Positions 34,986 through 45,678 of a DNA stretch of 64,000 nucleotides are shown piece after piece. The DNA is from Eucalyptus grandis (taxonomy: Eukaryota; Streptophyta; Magnoliopsida; Myrtales; Myrtaceae). The first letter of the stretch is position 1; every line of letters begins with the position of its first letter. The stretch covers positions 16,820,559 to 16,884,558 of the forward strand of contig NC_052614.1 of the NCBI RefSeq assembly GCF_016545825.1. The letters are read 5' to 3'. Below the pieces are notes generated by a model that was not told the origin of the DNA, made no database searches, and saw nothing but the letters and a program-made list of their open reading frames with translations. A program made the position numbers and the translations under genes.

Positions 34986-35157
34986 TATATGCGAAGAGAT
35001 TAGCCTAGTGATATCCTTTCCGGTAGGAGATAGCGAACTCAACAGATAGAAGTCAGTAGCTATGGCATGTGGATAAGCTGAGTAGGAAAGTAATGTACAA
35101 TGCTTTGTGAATAAGCTGGACACTGTTTGTGGTGTTATGTGGTGCTATCTAGGAAAA

Positions 35158-36260
35158 TACTTCGAGCTTGTACTTCTACAAGATGGGCCCCCTCCTTTTG
35201 GAATTGAAGTTGAACATGTGGGAGCGAAGGGTTGAAAATTAGATAATATCCTTCCTTTATGATGACAAATAGAAGCGGTGCATTGTTTAAGTCAAGTAGT
35301 TTTATTTTGTTTTTTGCCTTTTCAAGGTTCAGTGAAGTCCGTAGTTAGGGCTCCTCTTTGTTTTCTCTTCTGGTCCATATATTTGTTTTTTAGGGTTTGC
35401 ATTATCTTGTATACAAATGGATAGGTATTTCCTCGTCGCCTTACTTACTATACTTATTGCATGACAAAGAAACCAGAGAGAAAAGAAATTGAAATTAGGC
35501 GCCAGGGGAGTGATTCATAATGCTAATTTGGGGGGTTGATGTTCATCTACCCACTGTTGAACTAATATACAATAAATTAAAGATGAACTATGATTACGAG
35601 TTGTAGCTCTCCATTGCAATAAGGGTTTGCTGTGGAGTTTCTCCCTTGCATGAACATGGCATGTGTTATGTTCGCTGGAGAAAGGAATTTTAAAAAAGTA
35701 GGAGCCAAGATTATTGTGTTTGGTCGTCTGCCTAGTTCTTGGGGCTTGAAATTTTGTCTCTGCCTTCCTTTTCAAGTGATATAAAGGAGTCACAAATGTG
35801 TGATGACACTGATACTCGGATATTTGTACATGTTAAGTTGTTTTCGCTATATTTTGTTGCTCCTAAACTTTCTTGTAATAGAAGAAGTATCTTACACTCC
35901 TTTGTTAGGAGTAAACGGGGTCATCCAAGTTAACCACTGTCCAAGTATTTGCCTTTTCATCTCTGCTTTTGGGTGATAAGCTGGTGGAATTTTCACTCAT
36001 TGTTGATGGTATTTCATTGTGATGTGACGCTGAATGCTGATAAGTTCCTCTGGATTAGTTAGAGCATTGCGACTAGTGGCTATTAATAGAACTATCCAAA
36101 GATTATTACCTTAAAATCATTTTTAGGATTGCTATCTGTATGGGATGCAACTAAAAAGATGGAAGTTAGTCACATCAAAAATCATTCCAAGTTGGGATCA
36201 GGACTAGGTTCATTGGATATGTAGAGTCTGATTCTTAATCCCAGTCTAAATGTCTGATTT
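35158..36260 (+). repeat. 1.1-kb companion repeat U, copy 2
   Basis: The second copy of 31634-32740, offset 3524 bp, upstream of RPN5 copy 2. The stretch 36261-36550 differs from copy 1, probably because of a deletion that removed the first RPN5 exons. No gene is recognised. Confidence 0.75.
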
Positions 36261-36554
36261 TACCAATTTAGTTGGGACTCGATCTCATAGTAAACCAAAT
36301 GAGGCCCCAGTTCTCACTGTGCTTGACCCATTGTATGTCCAAAACAATATCTAAAGGCCGAACCTGCTAATTAGGTCTACCTTTGGGAATTCAACTAAAA
36401 GGGGATTATAAATGAGAATGAGGTGTTGCCCCCATCCTGAGTTATAGATTGGATGGAAGATTCAATTGGTGGTCGTGGCAAGGTTGAAGATACCTTCTAT
36501 ACAAAACTTTGTCATTTTTCTTCTTTTTGGATCATCATTCAAATGTGACTCAAT

Positions 36555-37605
36555 CTATTTTCTGCAGATATTATCTTCATTTGAAAGTATTACTCAAGGA
36601 TTACCTTGAAGAGACTTGCAGAGCTGTTATGCCTCAGCATTCAGGTCTGATTGTGTTGAACGTTTTTTATATTCCATATCAATGTCAATCTTTATGAATT
36701 GTTGCCTAGAGCCCTCATTTAACCTGAGCAGCCTCCCTGCCTTCAATCCCTGATTGGGGCATGGTTGTTGGACTTGGATATAAGTTCCAAATTAGTGGAA
36801 AAGAGTTTTTGGCGCATTGAAAGCCAAAGGCTTGTCATGGATTTGAGAATGTTGTCTTCATAGTTTTGTTTTGTGAACATTTCTGACTGGCAAATATGGG
36901 TACTCTCGGCTTGTCAATTTTTGCTAATATATATTTGTTGTGGCTTTAAGTGTCATTGTCTAGCATTGTGAAACCATTTCTTGTCCCCAGAGCCTGTTTC
37001 TAATGCGCTTTTGAAGGGTGGGAGGAGCTTTGCTATATTGCTGGTATCGACATTCACCACTTCCTGTGTCACAAAAGTATATCTCGCTATTAGAGCTTTC
37101 TTAATGCGTTCAGAAATTCTACGTAGATGATTTACTTGAGGAAAAGAGCTTTCATTCTTTTTGGGTTCTGTTACCACTGTTGTATGATTCACTTGAGGAA
37201 AAAAAAAACTGTGTTTCTAGGGGTGTTGTTACCACTATTGTAGAGGGCTTTAATCAATGGCATGCCTCAATTTATTAAATCAACGCTATCATTTGATAGA
37301 GAGATGATATGATGATATCTATACAAGCTTGGATGATATTCTATCAGCATGACTTGTTAGTTCTATATTATCATTTTAGGAAGCTGAGAAGCATCTCTCC
37401 TAAATGGTTGTTTCCAACTCCCTGGTGGCAAAGATAGACCAGCTGATGGGAGTCGTCTGGAACAGACGACAAAAGACAGCAATGACATCTTGAACTTGTG
37501 GGCGAGTAATTTGGAAAAGCTGCTTGATCTTGTTGAGAAAAGTTGCCACCAAATGCACAAGGAAACCATGGCTCATAAGGCTGCTTTGAGAGCTTGAAGA
37601 TGTTC
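36555..37605 (+). pseudogene. RPN5: RPN5, copy 2 (C-terminal exons)
   Basis: The exon at 36560-36640 reads KYYSRITLKRLAELLCLSIQ after a stop replacing Ser. The exon at 37382-37605 reads EAEKHLS, a stop in place of Asp, then [13 protein letters not shown]. After a frame change it reads [16 protein letters not shown] and ends at a native-like TGA. These are the PCI/winged-helix and C-terminal exons missing from copy 1. The short stretch before them (36506-36560) repeats 34607-34670. Confidence 0.88.
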
Positions 37606-38103
37606 TTAGTTGAATGGATGATCTCTCTCCCCTTGAGCCTCCCTCTCTCTTTTTCTCTCTCTCTCGCCAAAAGAGAAGTTGAATAATGTGGTTTCACATT
37701 GTGGTCTGAAGTGGGACTGAAGATGTCCATGATATAACTCTCGTGGAGCTAGCTTCAATTTGATTACATATTTTGCAAGGGGGACCAGATCTAGGCCTTA
37801 TATCGGATTGAAATGATATATTGAACACACTGCATAGGAATGTATTCTGATCTTTTCATGCTTCCTCTTTCTCCTCTCCTTTTAATAGAAGATTTGTAGG
37901 ATTTCAAGGTCCACAGCTGATACCAATGGAATAGGTATTGGCATAAGACAGGCACTGATTTGGATTGAAATAAGCGCCTTGTCACTAAATTCTATTTTGC
38001 ATGACGAATTTTGCACGTGCTCATGTCTTTTTGACATTTGGGATGGCATTAGCTCTCGAGAGTAGGCTATCAAATGCTATTTTCCATTTCTCTTCAAGGG
38101 ACA
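37606..38103. other. RPN5 copy 2 downstream region
   Basis: TC-rich then AT-rich sequence with a counterpart after copy 3 (42300-42740). It is probably the 3' untranslated and downstream region. No gene is seen. Confidence 0.55.
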
Positions 38104-38112
38104 TTGTTTTTT

Positions 38113-38963
38113 GGGAAAATGTCACAACTGGTCCTTGGATTTCTACTTAAAGTGCAATCTCATCTCTGAGCTTTCGATTTGCTCAATTTAGTCCCTAAAT
38201 TATCGATAAATGTCCGATCTAGTCCCTAACTATTTGAAAATTGACCAATTTCGTCATTCCGTTAGTTAAAGTTAACGGAATTTAGCATTTTGGTATTTTT
38301 TCTTTTTTTTTTCTTCTTCTTCTCTCTTCTCTCTGCCGGCCATGCTGAAGCCAACGGAGGAAAGCTAGCGTCCGGTGAGAGTCGCCCTTGCCTGGGCTGG
38401 CTAGGGCCGTCCTCACTGTGTTCGACGAGGACGGCCCTCTCCCGACGCCGGCTAGGGCGGCCCTCACCAGATCTCGGCAAGGGCACCCCTCGCCCGACAC
38501 CAACGGGGGTGGCCCTCGCCCGATGCGCGAGGGCGGCCCTCACTGCGTTGGGCTACCCCCGCCAACGTCGGGCGAGGGGGTGCCCTCACTTGCGTCGTGC
38601 AAGGACGGCCCCGGTGAGGGCAGCCCTCGCCCGACGCAAGGGGACCCAATCGAGGGCCGCCCGCTCGCGTCGAGCGAGGGGGAGCCGAGGCCGCCCCGCC
38701 TGACACCGGCGAGGGCAGCCCTAGCCAACCCAAGGTCACCCTTTCCTCCACCATGGCCGACGGAGGGTAGAGAGAAGAAGAAGAAAAAAAAAAAAAAAAA
38801 AAAAAAGAAGAAGAAAGGAAAACAATCAACACTTAACAGTTTGAACGGAATGACTAAATTGAACATTTGTTAATCGTTCAAGGACTTAATTGAGCAAATC
38901 GAAAGCTAAGGGATGAGATTGCACTTTAAGTAGAAGTCCAGGGACCATTTGTGACATTTTCCC
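38113..38963. mobile_element. MULE-like MITE with 9-bp target duplication
   Basis: Terminal inverted repeats of about 135 bp begin GGGAAAATGTCACAA. The flanking 9-mers TTGTTTTTT (38104-38112) and TTATTTTTT (38964-38972) differ at one base, the duplication length of Mutator-like elements. The interior (38340-38755) is a G+C-rich degenerate minisatellite of GAGGGC(A/G)GCCCTCGCCCGA-like units, followed by an A-rich run. Long open frames inside are artefacts of that composition. No transposase is encoded. Confidence 0.85.
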
Positions 38964-38972
38964 TTATTTTTT

Positions 38973-39714
38973 TCAAGCGTCGATATTTTGTTAGTGGAGT
39001 GGCCTTTGTTCACTAGAGTTCCAACTCCTCCATTTTTGTTCATGGAAGTAGAAAAATTGGGAAGGGGAAACGATGGAGCCAATCGTTGGATTATTTCGGC
39101 AAAAGGCATCTTTGCTCAACGGGAGCTTTGTTTGTTCGTCGAGAAAAGCTGTGGGCACATCTTTAGCTTTAGCTGTGGAAATAGTAATGCCCAATGAGTA
39201 ACAAGTACCATTTTACTTTCCTAACAAAATGAATTTAGTTATCATTTTATCAAAGAATGCCACCGTCGGACTTGCTTAGCAATCAGCATAAGTCAAACAA
39301 GAATATTAGTGATTTTCAATGTTCTAACTTTTTCCCGTTGTTCACCTTGTCTATTTCTTTCACCCTCCTCTCCTCTTCTTTTCAATGCCATCATCTGGCT
39401 TTGCTTTCATTTTGTTTTCTTCTTTTCTGTTGCCATCATCCGCAGTGCAGTCTTATGATTATTGATCCAAAGTGTGGTCCAGTTTCAAACATTTGGGATC
39501 GATCTTAACAACAGTTACCTTAAGGGTTTTATTTATATGGACTTATACTGCAGCGATTGCCTCCCATATGGGTACTGATTAGATCTTATACTGTCGTTTT
39601 GTGTAGTCATAATATGCCATCATGTATGAATATTTGAAAAACGAATCTCATTGGCATATCTATATGGGTAATGGTTCTTGGCAATCTCTAGAGATGCTAG
39701 AACTCAGGCCTGGT
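38973..39714. other. Unannotated stretch before RPN5 copy 3
   Basis: AT-rich with a TC-rich part at 39330-39450. No family features are seen in the short frames on either strand. Confidence 0.5.
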
Positions 39715-42292
39715 AGTCATGCTGTTTGCAAGTTTTTTCAATTGGATGGGATCCTCATGATTGTATTTGTATTGTACCTTGCTATACCCCTTTAATACCT
39801 TTTTCTCATTCTATTTTCTTCCTAGAGGAATAATTTTTCTTGCTGTTAATCAGATAGTTCAACTGAAAGTTGTAATTGTGCTCTAGAGATAATCAAGTAA
39901 TGAATTAATTTAATGTGACACTTAACTCTGTTGCTGCTGGGAAGGTGAAAATATGAAATCAAATTCTATTGTGGCTCATGTTCATTAGCAATCAATTTTT
40001 TTATGCAGCTATATGTCGAAATTGAGACAATGCGGTTGATAAAGAAACTGGCAAAAAGCAAAGGAAGAAGGTCTTATAGCAGAAGATACTTATTTAATAC
40101 AAGAAATTGCAGGAGCTAGAAGTTAAATTATGGGGTCTTTGATCTTGTAATTGGTTTTTCCTTGTCCAACATTATGAGTGGTTTGAATTGCTGTGAAAAT
40201 TTTTGGAGCATTGGCAAATACAGAGAAAATTGCCTTTATCCTTGAGCATGTACGGGATTTTTGTATTGCTTTTAGCCATTTATGCTCTCTTACTATGATC
40301 GGTTTTCTGATAGATGCTTTTGCAGGTTCTTTTAAGCTTAGATCGCTAGGACTATGTCCATGCACAAATCCAGAAAATCAGCCCCCCGGTGTTTGATGCA
40401 GATCCTTCAAAAGAGAGAAAAAGCCTAAAGAAGGGGAAAGTATTGTGGAAGAAGCGCCAGCTGATATTCCGTCACTTCTGGAGCTGAAACAGATATAATA
40501 AGAACCCACGAATTGTTGAATTGGTGCTTTACTTATCTGCTATTTTTAACTAGAATTTTTTTGCCAATCAAGCGCTACCTGTTATTCAGGTTGTGGTTTA
40601 AGCCATGGTTTTATTCATTTGCCGCATTCTCTTTTTCCTTTTTTTATTGCAAACTCTGATGTTAGAAATGTACTTAATGGATATGAACACACACCTCACC
40701 TCGCATTCATGTGGTTAACGATGTAATTATTACTCTCATTACAATGGTTTGCTATATGGCAATATATGAGATTCCATCAGCAAAGGGGAAACCCAGAGAT
40801 ACCAGTGAAGCTCTTTCATATGAGGCTTTGTCAAGTCTTCACTGACTTTTTCAAGGCATAGCTGTTCATTCCATGATTTAATTAGTCCCAGGTTCTAAGA
40901 AAAATCTCCTGGTACTTAGCTCGGTCACCACATGATCGGTTGCAGTCAAGCCTTTGTAATACTTTAGAAGCTAAAAATGTCTCAGAAATTCCCCAAATCA
41001 AGTACATCTTTGAATTGTTTCTAGTATTTGGTTGTACATTTTCTTGCGATAGGTTGATAATCTGCCATAGAATTTGGTTGGCCGTGCCTATGTTATTTAA
41101 CGCAGGTTGCAGCTTAAACAGTTGGTCACAATGGAGGTTATCCAATTAACTGCTCTTTGAAGTAATTTCATAGATAAATTTGAGAATGAGAAAACTGTGC
41201 TTGAAGGTGCACTTGTTGAGAAGGCAGCAGAAGATCTTGGACAGAGAATAAGTAAACATGTAATTACAGAACTTTGTCATTTTTTTTCCTTGCTTTCTTT
41301 GGATCATCATGCTGATGCGACTTCCTCTATCTTCTGCAAAATGTTATTGTCGTTTAAAAGTATTGCTTGAGGATTACCTTGAGGAAACTTGCATAGCTGT
41401 TATGCCTCAGCATTGAGGTTGGTTATGTTGAACATTCATTTATTTCTCTTATCAATGTCAATCTTTATGATCGATTGCCTAGACCCCTCATTTAACCCTG
41501 GGCAGCCTCTCTGCCCCTGATACTTGCAGGTTATGGTTGCTAAACTTGCATACAAGTTCCGAAAAAGTGGAAAAGAGGTTTTGGTGCCTTGAATGCCAAG
41601 GCTTGTCTTGAGGTTGAGAATGTTGTGCTTGTATTTTTTTTCTGTGAATATTTCAGATCGATATAAATGCATACACACTATGCTTAGTCATCTTCTCATA
41701 AAATTTGTCGTAGCTATCAGTGTCAATGTCTGGTATTGTGAAACCATTTCTTGTCCTATGGAGCCTGAAATTCTGATGCGCTTTAGAAGTGTGGGAGGAG
41801 CTCTACTATGACTCACAATTTCCAGTGTTACAAAAGTATATCTCGTGATTAGAGCTTTCTTAATTTGCTCAGAAATCTATGTAGCTGAATCACTCAATGA
41901 AAGGAACTTTGTTTCTGGGGTTCTGTTACCACTGTTGTAGAGAGCTTTAATCATTCATATGCCTCGATCTATTAAATCAACACTATCATCGGTTAGAGAG
42001 ACTCCATAATAGTAATTATGCACACCTATATGATATTCTATCAGCATGACCTGTTAGTTCTATGACCATTTTAGGAAGCTGAAAAGCATCTCTCCAAAAT
42101 GGTTGTTTCCAAGTCCTTAGTGGGAAAGATAGACCTGCCAATGGGAGTTATATGTTTCCAGACAACAAAGGATAGCAATGATACCTTGAACTCGTGGGTT
42201 ACAAATTTGTAAAAGCTCCTTGATCCTATTGAGGAAAGCTACCACCAAATCCACAAGAAAACTATGGTTCATATGGCTGCTTTGAGAGATGT
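39715..42292 (+). pseudogene. RPN5: RPN5, copy 3 (most complete)
   Basis: Homology with copy 1 starts in upstream or intron sequence at about 39715. Exon remnants: 39904-39946 (LNSVAAGK), 40009-40110 (LYVEIETMRLIKKLAKSK), 40193-40255 (FGALANTEKIAFILEHVR), 40337-40500 ([12 protein letters not shown], then shifted, [13 protein letters not shown]), 40750-40800, 40893-41000, 41106-41260 ([16 protein letters not shown]), 41350-41412 and 42076-42292 ([20 protein letters not shown] ... [12 protein letters not shown]). Stops and frame changes are scattered throughout. It lacks the N-terminal exons and the companion repeat. It keeps some residues lost in the other copies, so each copy decayed separately. 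Confidence 0.9.
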
Positions 42293-43860
42293 TCTTAGTT
42301 GAATGAATGATCTCTTTTCCCTTGAGCCTCCCTCTCTCTTACCAAAAGAGAGAAGCTGAAGAGTGTGGTTTCACGTTGTCCTTTGAAGTGGGGACTAAAG
42401 ATATCATAGAACTATCATGTAGCTGTCTTAAATTTGATAGCATATTTTGCAGCTGGACCAGATCTGGGCCTTTTCATCTTTCTGCATAGGAATATATTTT
42501 GGTCTTTTCATCTTTCCTCTTCCCCCTCCTTGTAATTGAAGATTTTTGGACTATCAGGGTCCAGAACTTGTACCAATAGAATTGGTATCAGAACAAGATG
42601 TGCACTCACTACAACAAAAGTAAGCGCCTTGTTAGTAAACTCTGTTTCTCTTTACAAATTTTGCTGGTGATACTGTTTTTCTAACATAGGAAATAACATT
42701 AGCTCTCAAAAGTAAAGGCGAATGAATGTTATTTTGTATTTCATTTCACATTTGAATTTTGTTTTCAGTAGAGAGTGTGTTTCCTTTGGACTTAATCTTG
42801 GCCATTGGCAGTTGTAAAAACCTCTTTTTAGGGAGCTTATACATCATTAGTAGACTTAACTTTTCTCCAGGATGATGTTGTGATGTCATTTCAAAAAGAC
42901 ACTATTGTGATATCATTTCTCTCTAAACTTTCAATTACTGGAATGTGTTTTGATGTCGGCTAGTTGACATTTCTCTCAACTCTTGGCATGTATGTGGGTA
43001 GTAATATAGTAAAAAGCTTGAAATATTGAGGATGATGTGTTTGTTTTACAGCTCTGTTAAGATTTGGACTTAATGGAAGTTCTCTTCACATAGTCGCTTC
43101 CCATTTTCATTTTACTATTGGTGCTTCCAAGTGGCAACTTACGATTATTTCTTCGTCTAATTTGTTTCTGATTTTATCTTTTGGCTGGCAAAATATAGAA
43201 ACCATCACATTTTGCTTATTAATCTCGACATTTGATTGATTTCATCAATCGGTTGTTGTCTCAAATCCCTTTTTGTACAAGAGAAGATGTTGAGGGTTTA
43301 AACATTGGTCTCAGAGCAAAGTGTGGCACGAATGACTCCTATAGAAACCATCATAGAGTACCCGAACTTTTATTTGATTCATGGGACATATTTAGCTGAT
43401 GAATGAAAATTTGTTGTTTTTCTTTTGGGGGGGTGGAAGGAATTAGGAATTCAAAATGTGTGTGCCGGTATTAGGTGTCAAATATTTATCTGATTTAACT
43501 TTGCTCATGATTAGATAGTAAATTGATAGATAAGCATCGCTATTAATATATAAATTTTGGCAGCCCATTTAGTTGTTTATTGTAGAACAATATTAGGGAT
43601 TAATTTTTATTACCTAAACAAAAATATTAGAATTAAATTGCATAGCATATAGTTTTAGGAGCATTTGTTATTTAGTTTATTATTTTTATTGCATTTGCTT
43701 TGGACCGGTGATGCATGGATTCGAATTGATGGTTTTGAGCTATAATTTAGCGAGTTTGGCCAAGTTCATTATCTTTAGGTGACTGAAATCATGTGTGCCA
43801 CGTTAGTAATTTCATATTATTGCCAAGATTTGATCATTAATACTCGGCAATAATCCTTGG
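42293..43860. other. AT-rich region downstream of RPN5 copy 3
   Basis: The first 450 bp resemble the region after copy 2. The rest is unique AT-rich sequence. A short motif near 43460-43560 (GGTATTAGGTGTCAAATATT) recurs at 47172-47260. No gene is recognised. Confidence 0.5.
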
Positions 43861-45128
43861 GGTAATGTGCGTACGTGCATTTTGGAAAATTCGGTCAAGA
43901 TTATGGAATGTGAGAAGAGAAGTTTTGGGAGGTGTGGAGCCCAATAGAGAGGGAGGCGATTTCTCTGGAGGTCAGCAGCAAGCTTCGGCACTCGTCCAAG
44001 CCACGCCTCGTGCCCGACGCGGCACTGCCCGTCTCCTTGCCGCTGCAGTTCATCATCTAATTTTGCCCTAATATGATATGGGGAATTTCCGGCAACGATG
44101 AAGCACCCCTCGGCGAGTCCTTTGCGTGCCACAGCAGCCCCCCGTGGTCTCTTGATTAATTCTTTGCAGGTTCCCAGCGAAATTACAAGCACTTGTCGAG
44201 CCCTTTGAGCGAACTAATGGCCAGGCCACCGCGCTTCTGTTGTTGTCCCGTTTCTTTTAACCTGATACCGTTGCCTGCTGTTTTGTCTGTCGTGCTCGAC
44301 TGTTCTTTGACAGGCTGTCCAGAACAAACCAACGCCCCTGCATCAATCCAAGCAAGAGGAAAACGGCTCCTGTAACGATGAATCTTCATCGACATTAGCG
44401 GATTTAATGATGCTTTATGAATAACGCTTTTTATAGGTTCCAGCTTTGGTGACATATCAGCCCAGCAAATCTCTGAGAAGCTTTGCAGCCTCTTAGCCGT
44501 GTTCACTCAAGTTCTTCGTAGAAGTGTGTGCTTTCATAATCTAGGAAGTTAGCGAGTCATAGTGTTGTAAAAGGTACACATGTTTTGTAGAGTCATCTAC
44601 TGAGCTTTATGTAAGAGTAGCATCCTCTACCGACGGTAAAATCTCAAGGATTACTCAGCCTTGTTGCGAGAGGAGTAGGTTAAGTGGAAGTTCGATTCAC
44701 TACAATTCTGTTTCGCATCTCTTCAATCTCTCTAACTCCTTTATCAAGGTACTGCATCCGCATGATAGTTTTCCTCCTACAGCAATACATGATACACTTT
44801 CTTCTTGAAAAAAGATTTAATTTTCTTAAAACAACCAATTCACTCTCCTACACCTGGATACTACTGTACAAGTTTTCCACGAAAAAGTTTCAATATTCTT
44901 AAAATAATCAATTCATCCCCTCTCAATTGTTGTGTTAATCATTTCATGAATCTCTTCATACCCTATCTGTGTTTGTTAATAAGAGCAATGAAAAACCTAT
45001 CTAACTTACCAAAATGAATCTCTTAAATAATCCTTTATGGATGACCATTTTAGTAAGTGGGAAATTACTAAAATCACAAGACAATATCCTTTTCTTATGG
45101 CCTAATTAAAGGGATTCACATACCATCG
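43861..45128. other. Region with no recognised gene
   Basis: Moderate G+C to about 44510, then AT-rich. Minus-strand frames at 43812-44192 and 44183-44506 are open for 107-126 codons but show no motif I know. I make no functional call. Confidence 0.4.
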
Positions 45129-45678
45129 AGGACACTTAAGTACCAAAAGTTACAAAAGTAACAATCAAGTGCAAAAATCGGAGCAAAATTGATCACTTAA
45201 GTGTTAATCCGACCAAAATGCTAACGTGGCGATTTTCCGGCAAACCAAGTGCAAAACAGCGTCGTTTTGGTGCCGACGTGGTAAAAATTAATATACAAGT
45301 TTATTAAATTAAATTTAAAACTAAATTTATTTAAAACATTTAAAAATAAAAATACAAATATTAAAAAAATAAAAAATATAAAAAAATAATTTTTAAAAAA
45401 TGAATTTAGTTTTAAATTTAATTTAATTAATTTTTATATTAATTTTTTTATCACGTTAGCACCAAAATGACGTCCTTTTTGTATTGTCTAGCCACATTAG
45501 CATGCAAAACAAAGCCGTTTTGCACTTACTTCGCTGGAAATTGCGTACGTCGGCATTTTGACCGGATTGGCACTTAAGTGATCAATCTTACTCCGATTTT
45601 AATACTTAAATGTTAATTTCGTAACTTTTGGCACTGTCCCTTTGTGACAACTTTTGGCACTTGAAGCATACTTTTGCC
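45129..45678. mobile_element. Long-TIR MITE with A/T-rich centre
   Basis: Inverted arms of about 190 bp share ACTTAAGTGCCAATCCG(G), AAAATCGGAG and GTGCAAAAC(A/G). The centre is A/T-only. The right end reads GGGCAAAAGTATGC outward in reverse complement, a MULE-like terminus, while the left outer end is shorter or degraded. No clean target duplication was seen. Confidence 0.65.

Noticed and set aside
38290..38873. Five overlapping frames of 73-161 codons
   Set aside because: Interior minisatellite of a MULE MITE. Open on both strands because of composition.
43812..44506. Two minus-strand frames of 126 and 107 codons
   Set aside because: No recognised motif, no introns or conserved context. 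Left as unassigned.
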